DNA of 64,000 bases from Polytrichum commune (taxonomy: Eukaryota; Streptophyta; Polytrichopsida; Polytrichales; Polytrichaceae), in NCBI GenBank assembly GCA_950295325.1, contig OX485809.1, forward strand, positions 3,288,001-3,352,000. Reading direction: 5' to 3'. A program made the position numbers and the translations under genes. Each line of letters begins with the position of its first letter. The stretch's first letter is position 1. Positions 11,501-23,200 of this stretch are shown in pieces. A model generated the notes under the pieces. The model made no database searches, was not told the origin of the DNA, and saw nothing but the letters and a program-made list of their open reading frames with translations.

Positions 11501-14450
11501 GACAGGGGATTTTAAACACAGCAAAGCATGTCTTATTTAAATTCTGCATACAAAAGTTATAAGGGCTCAAATTTTACTGGTAGATGACCCAAAACCATCA
11601 GAGGAGCCTGATGCTAAGGTGGTTGACATTTTCAAAAGAATATGTATTTATTCTGCAAGATTTCAGGGTGTTAGTTCAGGGTGGGGTTCTGGTTTTTATC
11701 ATGCTCTACCTTAGGGTGGGTTTACATTAGGGTCCAGGTCCAAGAAACTTGGGGTCTAAAACACCCCTCAATGAACCTTACTTTCGCACTCAAGATTGGA
11801 CCCTAGTGTGAAAATTGGTTCCTCAAACTAGGAGGGGTGATTGGTGAGATTTTGTGGGAAAGTGATCCTACACTAGCTTCACTTCATTCTTTCATACCTT
11901 GGACCCTTACCCTAGTGTAAGCTCCTTGGGTGTAAAATTATGCTCTCGACTACCTAATACAGTTACTTGATTTTGGAGTTTATTTGATCTTGGACCCTAG
12001 GTTAAAACCACCCTTACTTAGTCTGCCCACCTCTCTCTTTTAGGTGGCATCTTCATCTCAATTTTGGCATGCAAAGTTCCCTTGTTGAAATGTTTGCATA
12101 AAGTACATGGTCCTTAAAGCGACACCCCCAGTGGTTTTGCTGATGTTTGGTTTATTGCCAATTTTAGAAAAATTTAAAGAAATTACCCTAGGTTAGCAAA
12201 TGGATTAGAAACATGGTCATCATTTAATTTTTTTAATTTTTTAATTTTATTTCGGACTCCTATAAATCATTAAACTGCACTGCAGCATTGGGTCTTTGGT
12301 GTCACATAGGGGGGTCCACTTTTGTTGGACTGTTAGGTGAAAATTACCTCATAATCAGCTTGATAACACATAAGAGTCTTCTATCAGTGAGGGTATTATT
12401 CACCTCTTGTGGAACACTTGCACTGCCTTGTTAAGTGGTTAGATCCTAGATTAGTCACTGTGATTGGCAAAAGTGGGTGCTCTTCTTAAATAGGTCTTAC
12501 ATACTTCGTACACCACCTCTATGATTGGCCAAAGTGGTTCTGTTTTGTCCTTGATGCTGCATATGGATAGTGGTTTTCAATCTGTGGCTTAACGCACCAT
12601 CGCACTCACTTGTTGACACTTGAAGGATGAGATGTAGGTGTTGCTTTAAGCCTGGTGTTACTTTTAGGCACAGGTGGGAACTGAAAGCAATCACACATGT
12701 GTGTTTGTTTTGATTTGACCTAATTGGTGGGAATTGGTGGAATTGGAGGTTACAGTTCGATATCCATGGAGATGCCTCGGGTCTACTCGCGTCCCATCCT
12801 GTGGCGCCTTTGGTATCAATTCATCACCTGGACCTCATTGACCCAATATTTCCAGACACACAAAAGAAAAACTATTCTAGGGTTACCGCATTGAAGCACT
12901 TTCTGGAGCCAGTGAAGGTTGAATCGGGGAGCATTTTACAGCAGTCCATCTGCTACGACTCGAAGCGCCGGTGGTCATTCACGGTGTCATGGGGATACGT
13001 CATCCAAGTGCACAAAGGTTTCATCACGCCCCGTGAGCTCGAAGTGCCCCAGAAAACCTTCTTGTCATGGCACAAGGAGACGAGCAAAGTGGAGTTCCCG
13101 TTCAACACGCGAGACAACCCTGAGGATGTGTGTAAGAAACCTACGCGCTTCTTCATGCACTCTGTTAAAGGGTTGGCCTCCCCCTCTAATTCCAATTCTA
13201 ATGACGGTCTCATGGAATCTGTGTTCCTTCGAGAGTGGAGCCCGTCCAAGAAGGAATGCAGTGGACAGTTGCAGCCACTGAGCCTTGTGCAGAGGATTCG
13301 AGTTGTGAAAGAGATGACGAGCGAGTCTTGGTATCAGGTAAGAAACATATGCATCACAAACTTCCAAAGGGTAGTGGTATATAGTAAAGTTATCTGTTAA
13401 TTCAACCAGAGTTTCGGTTGGGAGTTGGTTGCTTTGCATACAAAACTTTCCGAGTTCAGTAAGTTTTCAGTGCATGCTTGGAATTTATGATGATTACAAC
13501 ATTTTATGTAGTTACTTAATAGTTTTTGCTTACAGAAGTTTGTGATGTGCTTCCTTACAACTGAGGTGGGGTCTTTTGAGAGGAAGAAAGTGCTTCAAGC
13601 TTAATGCCCCCTTTACACTAGAGCTTGAGCTTGCAATGTATTGGGAGTTGGATACTTGGAGTTGTAACCTTTTTATCCAAAGCTCAAACTCTTGGGAGCT
13701 TCACCAGTCCGCCTGACTGCCCTCAAGTGTAGACTGCTATAGATTGGTTTGAGCCACCATGTATATGGTAACTACACCCAATTGTGACCCTTACTCAAAA
13801 GTGACCCTAAATTCTTGCCTGAATCGAACATGACTTGAACATGAGAGAGCAGGGTTGGCTTTGGGCACACCTATAATCAACACGCTGAAAATCCTTCACT
13901 CAAAGGGTGTCCAAAAACTGCATGCTAAGGCCCCCTTTTACCTCTCTAGTGTGTAGGGGGCCTATGTCATAGTATTACAAGCAGCAATTCTAAGGCCTGA
14001 TGATCTGCATAGGTGAGTGGTGCAGTAGTCCAGGTCCAAAAAACTTGGGGTCCAAAACACCCCTTAATGGGCCTTACTTTTGGAATAAATCCCAAAATGT
14101 GGCGGGAAAGTGATGTCACATTAGCACCACTTCATTTTTTCGTACCTTAGACTTGGACCCTAGTGTAAACTATTGGGTTCCAAAATTTGGCTCTTGACCA
14201 GTAGGACCCTTCGATTGTAAAGTTTCTTTGGTCGTGGGCCTTAATGTAAACCCATCCTTCTGTTGTGTTCCATTTCTGTTATCTCAAATTCCCAGGACAC
14301 CAAACAACAAGGCCTCATGATCGATGATAATTTTCTTCTGTGCAGATGCCAAGGCGACCGTGCTGCAGGATAAAGAAGTGGAAAAATGACAACATTGACA
14401 TCCATGTGGGTGCATGCAAGGAGAATGAAAGCCTCATCAGCAGTTTCTAG
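8547..14450 (+). CDS. GT31 / DUF604 glycosyltransferase (Fringe-like, galactosyltransferase-type), 4 exons
   Basis: Predicted exons: 8547-9472, 11304-11394, 12756-13337, 14346-14450. Introns obey GT-AG and phases agree (2, 0, 0), giving 567 aa. I chose ATG 8547 because the longer frame begins with a GTG. Residues about 35-54 form one hydrophobic span after a short Gln/His-rich tail, the type II signal anchor of Golgi glycosyltransferases. Exon 1 carries the catalytic region with the acidic DDD triad at residues 240-242 (context LGDDDTLFF), and 'WFVLGDDDT' is a hallmark of the DUF604 branch. Later family motifs follow: YPHLFGSDDRM and ELGIPLTKEPGFHQ (exon 2), FDIHGDASGLLASHPVAPLV and HHLD (exon 3), and the C-terminal RRPCC end (exon 4). 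Members are predicted to transfer a sugar from a nucleotide donor in the Golgi; the acceptor is unknown. Length and motif order look complete. Confidence 0.93.
9473..11303 (+). other. Intron 1 of the GT31 gene
   Basis: Donor AG|GTAAAC at 9473 and acceptor TTTTCACAG|G at 11303, phase 2. It contains the four-unit ~320-bp tandem repeat (9519-10750), then a segment (about 10905-11100) sharing motifs with intergenic DNA at 4610 and 5800. The intron has clearly grown by repeat accumulation. Confidence 0.9.
9519..10750 (+). repeat. Intronic tandem repeat, about 320 bp x 4
   Basis: The landmark 'ttggaaccttgaggggccca' begins at 9531, 9851 and 10170, giving spacings of 320 and 319. A second landmark, 'gttgaaggatc', follows in each unit near 9743, 10061 and 10378. 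A fourth, more degraded unit keeps 'gttgaaggatctttg' near 10662. Units 1-3 are the closest to one another, so the array probably expanded stepwise. Confidence 0.85.
11714..12013. mobile_element. TIR MITE, 300 bp, TTA duplication, in intron 2 of the GT31 gene
   Basis: The left end is gggtgggtttacattagggt; the right end reversed is gggtggttttaacctagggt. TTA flanks both ends (11711-11713 and 12014-12016). The end motif and 3-base duplication resemble the elements at 2203 and 3970, so they may be one PIF/Harbinger-like group. No ORF is seen. Confidence 0.7.
14020..14256. mobile_element. Partial copy of the 11714 MITE in intron 3 of the GT31 gene
   Basis: 'tccaggtccaaaaaacttgg' at about 14028 matches 'tccaggtccaagaaacttgg' at about 11731. 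The right end 'gtaaacccatcc' is the degraded terminal repeat. The left terminus is not recognisable, so the copy is truncated or diverged. Confidence 0.6.
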
Positions 14451-16704
14451 GTTTCCTTGATACCATTATATTATCGATCTTTTTGGTTTAAACAACTTGG
14501 AGACGACGACCATAGTCAAACTCTAGATTGGTCCACAACCCAACGGGCAGAGAACTGTACACAAATGCACATTCACCAGTCTCGTCCTATGATTCGATGG
14601 ACGCAAATTCTGTACAGCAAACATTGCAAAACGTGCATTTTTGCCAATTTCTTTTGTGACACTCATCTTTAATCACACGAAACGGGGGTGGTGTAACAAG
14701 ATTTTTAGTTTCGTCTGGCAGTATGATGGTACACCATTTAGTGGAGATGAGTTTACATGGTGTGGTATGCTCCCACATATGGTTCTTGCCAAGAGTTTTG
14801 AACTACTACTAAGTTCAAATTTTGCCAGAAGTGCTTTGTACTTTCTGATATCTTCCCAAGTTTTGTGTCAGTGCTTGGTAATCTGGGTGTCGTGACAGTA
14901 CTGCTCCCAGAAATGGAGTTCTAGGTTTTCTGAGCTTGACTTATGCCCCCTCCCCACCTGACTTTAGCTAAGGCTAAAAGTTGTTTAAAAAATGAGGCCT
15001 TCACACCATTGACACTATCTAGTCCTGAGACTCGTTGGCGAATGATGTGGTATGGTTTAAAAGTGGAGGTTTTAAGCCTCAAGCACTGACCCTCCCATTG
15101 GTACCTAGACATGAGGCAAGAATGTAGGACCTTTAAAAGTGTCGCCTCTTGCCCTTGTGATTGGTTTCCTTTAGTCTTAGCTATGTGGGCATGAGGAGTT
15201 TCATCAACAAAAACCGATGGTAAGATAAATGAGTAGTAAGGCATTTGGGGATGGGGCAAAAACTATCCAACATTCATTGCTTGTTAGATAAAACCATGAA
15301 CATCTGTGAAAGCTACTTAACTAAAACCTACTCAATAATCTCCGGAGCAAGTTCTTGTAGGTGCATTGGGATAGCAGGATGACTCCAATATGACCGAGGG
15401 AGCTTTACCCGGTTTTTAAGAAAGACTTTGGTTATTTAGCAAAGTAAGATGGGGAGGGGGCACTAGTTTCAAGGTGATGGAGGATTAGCAATGCAAAAAG
15501 GCTTTCTTGTGTTGATGTTTGACCTAAAAGTGGCTGCATTGTGCATAGTACCTATATGTGTGTGTTGTACTTATGAAAACAAGCAAGTCCAATGAGAACT
15601 TATAGTGCTACTGTAATTCCAAATGGTAATTGTTACTAATTCATATGAAAGGTGTAGGAGCTTGGTTTGGCTGTTTGATACACTTTTTGGGTTTCACTCA
15701 GAGGAAGAAATGATCGTTTGAATTAGAAACTCGGAGGATTTGTAGCTTATTTTCATCTGATCATGCACCTAGTTGGTTGTAAATATACTTGCCAATTTCC
15801 ATTTTACCCATCGTAGCCTATGAGTAAAACCACGGAACAAGTTGCAAAATATGCAGTGTGTTTTCCCACAAACACTACATAGACTTTATCATGGAACTGT
15901 GCAATTTACGAACTCCATGTGAATGCAAGTTTGAAAATAAATTATGATAGTGGGTTTGCTAAAATCTTCAAAATTGTAAAGCCAGTACAATATTGCAAGC
16001 TGCAATATGACATTCAAAGAGATGAAACAAATTGCACCATATCTAAGTACACTTTTCAACATACAGTATGTCTCTCTACTTACAACCTCCCCAACTTTCT
16101 AACTACTTTTGGCAGAAGGGTTGCAGTTGTTTTTAACCTTTGTATAAAAGAACTGTAAGTTACCCATTCCCACTCGAGTGAGGATCCCAACATCTGTATA
16201 TTAATGGGGGTGGCTGAGGCAGGCTGACACAACCTTTTTTTGGAAAGTTATTCAACGATTATCTTGGATAACTTAACTTGATAAGGTAGAAATACCATAA
16301 CCCGTGAAAATAAGGTGATTCGCATTGAAGATCTGGTCTGACAATCATGAGATAATTTTCCAAGATAGACGAGGAGGATTCATGAAGAATGCAAGTTGTT
16401 TTATATTTTTTTTGCCCTATACAAAAAATGCTACAATTTTTCAAAGTGGAATTTTGTCCAACCCCCTGCTCGTTCACTAGATTCTCCCTACACCGAACAC
16501 GGTTATCTGCATTTCCATACAAAACATCACCTAAATTGGTTACCTCATGAGTGCATTAACACTTGACTCCCATTGGCTACACTAAGTGTACACGCATCGA
16601 AGTTGCCGCCCGAGCCATGATCGGTTTTAGAAATGACACTTCACCATTATGATGGCGGTCTAGTGCACGGCTAGAGGGTGGTTAACATGTTTAGGTATTT
16701 CTAC

Positions 16705-17000
16705 CTTAGTGTCACCAATTCTATTTGTCTTGCTCAATACTAATTGTGAATCGCCCATGTAGTGTCAGCAACACTAAAAGTGAACCTAACATTATGTGTC
16801 ATTTCTTATCAAGAAACATTTGAGAATTATAGATTTACAATGTTGCAAATATTGTTACTCACTAAGTGGATTTTCATCCAAATTTGAATCATTCCTGAAA
16901 TATGTCATGAAAAAATTGTTAGGATACAAAATAAACCAAACTTCGTTTCAATAATTGGCATGAATTTCATCCAAAATTCAATCATACATGACAATACTTG
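16705..17000 (+). repeat. Dispersed repeat family R3, copy 1
   Basis: The ordered motifs 'tagtgtcaccaattctattt', 'cttgctcaatactaattgt', 'tgtagtgtcagcaacacta' and 'tttacaatgttgcaa' are shared with 34313-34560 and 56533-56690, all in the same orientation. The shared stretch is at least about 250 bases. Ends and target duplications are unclear. Confidence 0.65.
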
Positions 17001-17332
17001 GAAAGTTATTCACAAGTGTCAATAGAGAAATTACCACAATGACATAAAATACCATATGAAACTAAACACAATCTGGTGACAAAGTGCATAATGAAAGTCA
17101 TTGTCAAATTTGAGTATAAAATATGTTGGTGTTATTTGGGTTTGTTTTCGTCATCTCTAACTTCTACCAATTTAATTACATGATGAAACTTGTCTCGTAT
17201 TAGCAAATCTCTAATGAAGTATCAGAAAACATGGGATTGAAACCCAAACTTCCCTTGATTTAGTTATGATTATGAGAAGTGCATGGTTATTTGTTCCTTA
17301 ACATAGATCTTCGCAATTGTCTTCATTGTTGA

Positions 17333-17475
17333 GTGCATACTTAGTTGTTTTTGAAGACAAGTCCAATCTCTTTTAAGCATATGTCTCTACAGTGTTTGTT
17401 CTTTGAACCTCACCTACCCATACGCTGATCAAATATAGTAGTCCGATTTAGAAAAATAACCGAATAACGCCCACA
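17333..17475 (+). repeat. Dispersed repeat family R4, copy 1
   Basis: 'gtccaatctctttt' followed by 'agtgtttgttctttga' and 'aaccgaataac' occurs here and, in the same order, at about 47797-47915. A diverged reverse-orientation copy lies at about 43140-43262 ('aaagagattggac'). Confidence 0.6.
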
Positions 17476-17577
17476 TACCTCACATGCAAAGAGGATAAAT
17501 TTAGAAAAGTTTTAAATTTGATTCGGCAGTGCATAGTAGGACACCAGCAGATCGTCCAGGGACAGAAGAGCAGAGTC

Positions 17578-19216
17578 CGGGGAGTTTTTTACCAAAATCG
17601 GTAGATTTCCGATCTTTTATGAAAAGATTCAGATTTTTATTTTTTTGATCGGAAGCTACCTAAATCCAATTTTTTTTGTCGGTTAAATTCCGATATTTAA
17701 CTTTTTCATTCGGTAATTTTCCGATTTTGTGAATTTCAATTCGGTATGTTTCCGAAGATTTGTATTGTATGTCGGATTTGTTTTTTTTTAATATTATAAA
17801 AAAAATTATCAATATTTCGAAGAGTGGTAAAAAAATGTTCCTTTAAGGACCTTTGTCGTTTTGCCATTCTTAATTCCAAGCCCACATTTCATATAAGAAA
17901 ATTATACACAATTTCAGTAACCAAAGCACATTATAGTAACCAAAAAAGCAGAACAAACAGATTCCAATAAGCTGAGTGAAGGATTAATTCTGATTTCAGA
18001 CAGACAACATTTCGATGGGTAAGCTTTGAATAAAGACAGACTACAAAAATAAGCATTTCGATGGGTAAGCTCTGAATCAAGACAGCTGCAGAAATAAGCA
18101 TTTCGATGGGTAAGCTTTGATCAAGACAGCTGCAGAAATAAGCATTTCGATGGGTAAGCTTTGATCAAGACAGCCGCAGAAATAAGCATTACAGACTGCA
18201 GAAATAAGCATTTCGATGGGTAAGCTCTGAATCAAGACAGCTGCAAAAATAAGCCTTACAGACTGCAGAAATAAACATTTCGATCTACAGAAATAAGCAT
18301 TTCGATCTACAGAAATAAGCATTTCGATCTGCAGAAATAAGTATTTCGATGGGTAAGGGCTGAATCAAAACAGACTAAAGAAATAAGCATTTCGATGGGT
18401 AAGGGCTGAATCAAGACAGATTAAAGAAATAAGCATTTCGATGGGTAAGGGCTGAATCAAGACAGACTAAAGAAATAAGCATTTCGATGGGTAAGGGCTG
18501 AATCAAGACAGACTAAAGAAATAAGCATTTCGATGGGTAAGCTCTGAATCAAGACAGACTAAAGAAATAAGCATTTCGATGGGTAAGCTCTGAATCAAGA
18601 CAAAATCAAGGTCGCAAAGACTAGCACAAACTCCTCTTCGCAGTGTCGCACCCAAATGAAGATGAATCTAGCAGAAGCGGAAGAGCAGTACAAAGAGCAT
18701 TCAACACAGAGAGAAATCCCGATGGAAGAGTGAGATACTCTGCAGAAAGGACTGCATCTCCTTATACTCGTGACAGAGGGTCCTTGGATGCTTAGAGCGG
18801 CTCAAAACCCTAATCGGCCTTGTGAACGGAACCTTCCCTAAATTACTTAGCCTTCATGGTTCTTAGAATCTTAACCTTATGGACGCATGCACCTCAAGCT
18901 TGCCAAACATGGAAGGTTTTGTAAGAAACTCCCTACCAAACTCATTTGAATTAAAGGATAACAGTATTACCCTAGTAAAAATTTCCACCCTATCCCTAAT
19001 CCCTTCGGCTACTTGCCTAAAGTTTAAAAATTGGCTCGGTAAATATCCTAAAATATGATGCCTCAACCGGCTATATTGCCGATATTTTCTCATTTCAACC
19101 GGTCAATTTCCGACCTTTCTAATTTTAAGTCGGTACCTCGTCCGAATCATTGCAAACTCATTCGGAAATCTTCAAAAAAATTCGGCTAGCTCGTAACTAA
19201 AGTTCGGTACTCCCCG
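17578..19216. mobile_element. 1.64-kb TIR element of the CGGGGAG family with internal tandem array
   Basis: The left end is CGGGGAGTTTTTTACC and the right end is TACTCCCCG. Both terminal zones (17600-17780 and 19060-19200) are packed with short TCGG and CCGA motifs about 20-40 bases apart, in subterminal-repeat style. The shorter elements at 44355-44551 and 46389-46608 share the same ends and the AATCGG spacing. The centre is occupied by the 46-bp array. No transposase ORF is seen, so it is non-autonomous. The superfamily cannot be assigned; CACTA-type or Mutator-like are options because of the subterminal repeats. Confidence 0.62.
17995..18605. repeat. 46-bp tandem array (minisatellite)
   Basis: The unit contains 'aagcatttcgatgggtaag', then a ctgaatcaagacag-type half. 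In the right part, successive units start near 18385, 18431, 18477, 18523 and 18569, an exact 46-base period. The left part has irregular, partly deleted units. In reverse orientation the array reads through as an 81-codon Cys/Tyr/Phe-rich frame, which is a repeat artefact. Confidence 0.9.
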
Positions 19217-20218
19217 TTCATTGCAGAAGAGCATCCGTATTCCACATGCCTGTATGTGATTTCGGAAATGCAAGCCAAGGAGTTCACTCAGATTAGGGCA
19301 ACAGATCAGACATAATTGTTGGATGCACAATAGCATTTGCTGACAATGGGTTACAAACCAGGTCGAATGCCTTTAAAAATCAAGCGAATTGGTAGGTTTA
19401 TTTTGGTTTATAAAATGGAACAACACAACAAAGTCATGAGGACGCAAGCTAAACAACTCCTGCATAGCGAGTTAGTAAAAAATATCGCTCCCTAAGAAGA
19501 TATTAAGCATTGCAGAACTCCATTTTGTGACAGACTAAATCACAGATTCAATGTACCAGGTACCTGAGCCAGAAAGTGAACGCTGGACTGCAGCAAACTA
19601 CACTATCTGATTAGTGTGGCCCATACTATTCATTATCAACCCGCATTAGTTCTTGTGCAATCACTGGGTGGCAACAAGAGAGGGTGCTCATAGGACACTT
19701 GGTGCTACATGAAAAGTCATGAAGACCACTCTAATTGACATGGCACACCAAATCAGATCTTTAGTGTATGAGTTCTTCATTAGTGCAAGAGTTCAGACTC
19801 GCCACTTTCATTGAAAGCCATGCAAGTATAGAAACTAGGCCACACAAAAAGATGCAGCAATATCTGAGGTAAAAGCTTTGTTGAAAGAATAAGACAATGG
19901 TTCGTTTGCATCCTCTACTCTTCAAGGGAGGCCCCACGTATCTACTTTACAAAAACCAGTTCCCGCTGGGGTTGGATCCCACAATCACCAAGTTTAGGAA
20001 CGAGTTTCTTGTGGGCAACTACGGTTACCACAACACTCTACCCCCTCACCACACCCTGACTCTATCCATCACTCCTTGCACCACAAGAAACCTCATTTGC
20101 ATTGGTACAAACGAGACAAGCAGGAGGTTGACAAGGAGGAAGAAATATACAGCCCCAACACTTTTTTGAGGTAAAGAATTGCCTGGGCTCTACCATAGGC
20201 CCCATTTGTACACTTGTC
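19217..20218. other. Convergent 3' flank of the DUF789 gene
   Basis: Downstream, on the minus strand, of the DUF789 stop at 20219; part of it must be 3' untranslated region. I see no clear poly(A) signal to place the transcript end. A 90-codon plus ORF at 19897-20169 has no recognisable features. Confidence 0.4.
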
Positions 20219-23200
20219 CTACCGCCTTCGGCTTACAAAAAACTCGTAGTCCGAATGCTTTGAGCTGCCTTGCAATTTTCGAGCCATTGTGGCTGCTGTC
20301 ATCTGCAGTTAACAATCACACAAATCAATTCTTGGCTTGAGGTCAAATCTACAAAACCAGACTTGAATATAAGATCTCCCTCCTCATTCAGCTAAACTAC
20401 GCTAATATGCTGAGGGTCTCTAGGATAATAATAAAATTTGAATCCGATATAACTACCAATAAAATATGATAAAGCTAAATGATGATTAACGTCCTGGACC
20501 ATCAAGTATTTCTTGCTAGGCATCTCATAATGCTCCATGATACTTATTAGGAAACTCAAATAAGGGTCAACGCTCACTGATAGAAGTAAACATTATCCCT
20601 TATTTCTGGCATTTCAATATTACAGGGAAAATTGTGAGAATGTTTTGCTTGAAGTTTACAAACCCGGATTAAAACCACATCCATCCCTATCAGGTATGGA
20701 TCATATTATCCATTCCAGAAATGCATTCCTGCCAAGCACATCTGAAATAGCTCTGATAGAGTATTTAAAGCCAGCCCCCTGCAGTAGGTAGTCAAACCAT
20801 GTTTCTACATTAAACTTCAGTTACCAAGAATTTGAGAGAACCCCTCCGGTCACTAGATAACCCAACCTGGAGGAAGTCCTGTTTGTGAAGTTGAGCCAAT
20901 GACCTTGTTGAATGAACAGAGGTTCAAAATGCAGGCATGAAAGGCCGAAGAGTGATGGCACAGCTTTATTCTTCCTTTCAGATCATCAGGGTGGTGCCTA
21001 CCAAGGTCTTCTCTGAAGGTTACGGGACTCGGATTTCTGATTCCATGAAGCAAAGAGATCCATGAATAACGAATTTATTATCACCAACCATTAGTGAGAC
21101 TGACCTGCAAAGAATCCAGCCGCTGTTTGAGAACCTGAGCAGGATTGATAGCCAATTTGTTGCGGCCGCCCTTCCTGTTGCTTGCTGCCTCTATGGAGGC
21201 CAACACTGACAGCCATCTCTCTGACTGCCACACCCACAAAGCCAGCATGGCACACGTTCATCAGGGCTAACATATTCCCTCCTATTACAAAACATGCCAC
21301 CAGAAAAGTCATGTAGAAGTTTGCAGCTAGAAATCCTAACCACAAGATTAAACCACACAACTTACTAAGGTAGGTGTACCTATTTCAAATTGCAACCTAC
21401 AATGGACACCTATTCTGGGGTATACTGGTCACACAGGATATGTCACGTACTCCCCCCAAAAAATAAAAACCAAGTGGAGGCCTAGCATGACCTACTTGCA
21501 CAACGGCAAGTCCACCATGTAGCACACAGTGACATAAACAAGTAGGTGAAGAGTACATAGGGCTATAGATTTTCCAAATTTTACATTTTGATGAACTCTA
21601 TATAAGGCATTTATGAGTAATTGTGGCATCTCACTTGTGATCTCACATTCTCACAATGCTAGGTCATAATAGGTGATTCAAGAAGCATGCCATCCCATGC
21701 AAAAAGGTGGATTGCACAAACAGATGCCCCTGTATGGGTTTTGAATATTCTTAGAAATTCCATAAGAGATTGAATATGATGCAAATAAATTTGAGTTGCA
21801 TGGCCTCTGCTATGAAAGACTAATCCAATGAGATAATCGGCACATAAGTCTGATCACTGTAAATGTCGGGAATAAATGCAATAACCATACAACTGAATGA
21901 TGCTCATTACCAGACCAGAAAATAACATACAAACCAATTGCTCCAGAAAGGGCGATACCCAGAGATGGAAAGACATGAAAAACAGTGCAAACCTGTGTGT
22001 TGTAGCATTCCAAGCCAACAACTGGGAATGCAATGAGCCCATCCATAGGGCCCGCAGATTGGCCCAACGAACAACGCAACTCACTGTTTAGAGTGGTATG
22101 ATGCAGAGAGTGATACGTCAAAAACACCGACCTTAGTGGTCCATCGGATATTCTGTAGATTGGATACCAGGCAACAGCAAACCTGGCCAAAAAAGACCAC
22201 ATACCAGGCAGTTCAATGTTACTCCAAATTGTGGGCAGCTGGGTAGAAGCAAGATTACTCCAAGTTTCTTCACTATGATATGAAAAACTTCCAAAAACTT
22301 ACCAAGAGGCAGGATGGAGGTCTCCCAGCAATGTGTCATGAAGGTATATGGCATCACCAGACATGTGACTAGTGCTGCTTGTCTCCCCGTGTAACAAATC
22401 CTGTATCCTGGGATCAAAGATAATGAAAGTTCTAAGTGCTGCAATATACTCTGCATAATTAAGAGAACCCAAATCTAGCCTATCACAACAAGTGGAAGTG
22501 CAATTTGAACTTCCACTGAACCAACCTCATGACTGTTCAATCAACTAAAAGCCCAATCTTTCTCATCATAGATGGCATTAACAAATTTCTAACACTCTAG
22601 AGTCCTAGATTCAAACCAGACAGAGAAAGATGGGCTCTCACAACTGAGGGAACAGCTACGAGAACCAGATAGCTTTTGCCATTTCATCCAACAGCAAGAA
22701 TATCAATATTTCTTTCCAAAAAGCCTCAAGGCTAGATGGAGGAGTTATGAACAAAGAGAATGTCATCAAAGACACCTTATGATCCATACTAACAGAAAAC
22801 CGATGCCAAGGCCAGTCATATTGAACGTCAGCATGGCAAGCAACCAGTTTGCCAAATTGAAAAGCTTGAAAACAAATACTTAGCACACAAGTAGCCACTG
22901 GTTGACATACTTTTGCAAAAAAGGCTGCCGATGTTGAGGCTGATCGCCTTCAAAAAACTCAAAGAGAAGCTGGACAGATTCACTACCACCCTCGTGATCT
23001 CCTTGGTCTGTATCCCCTCCAGCTTTGCCCATGGTTGCTATGGACTGTTTCTTGTCAACGCATCTGCCCTGACTACTCCTCCTTTGCTGTTTGTAGCCAT
23101 ACAGTTGTATACCAGAGAGATACGGCACAAAATAAGATAGATACATATCAGTTCCAGACTCATCACGTAGAGTGTCTTGAGCCTGCACTTCAACCCCGTA

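Larger units (their letters stand above)
14451..17577. other. 3' flank and intergenic DNA, no gene supported
   Basis: The first few hundred bases should include the GT31 3' untranslated region; I could not fix a poly(A) site. Short ORFs at 14457-15259 and 15919-16522 overlap on opposite strands and have no recognisable content. From about 16700 the sequence enters dispersed repeat families ('tagtgtcaccaattctattt'). Confidence 0.4.

Noticed and set aside
12953-13439. Minus-strand ORFs of 98 and 124 codons
   Set aside because: Shadows of exon 3 of the GT31 gene, whose plus frame carries recognisable family motifs.
18077-18322. 81-codon minus ORF
   Set aside because: It reads entirely through the 46-bp tandem array; the peptide is just the repeat translated.
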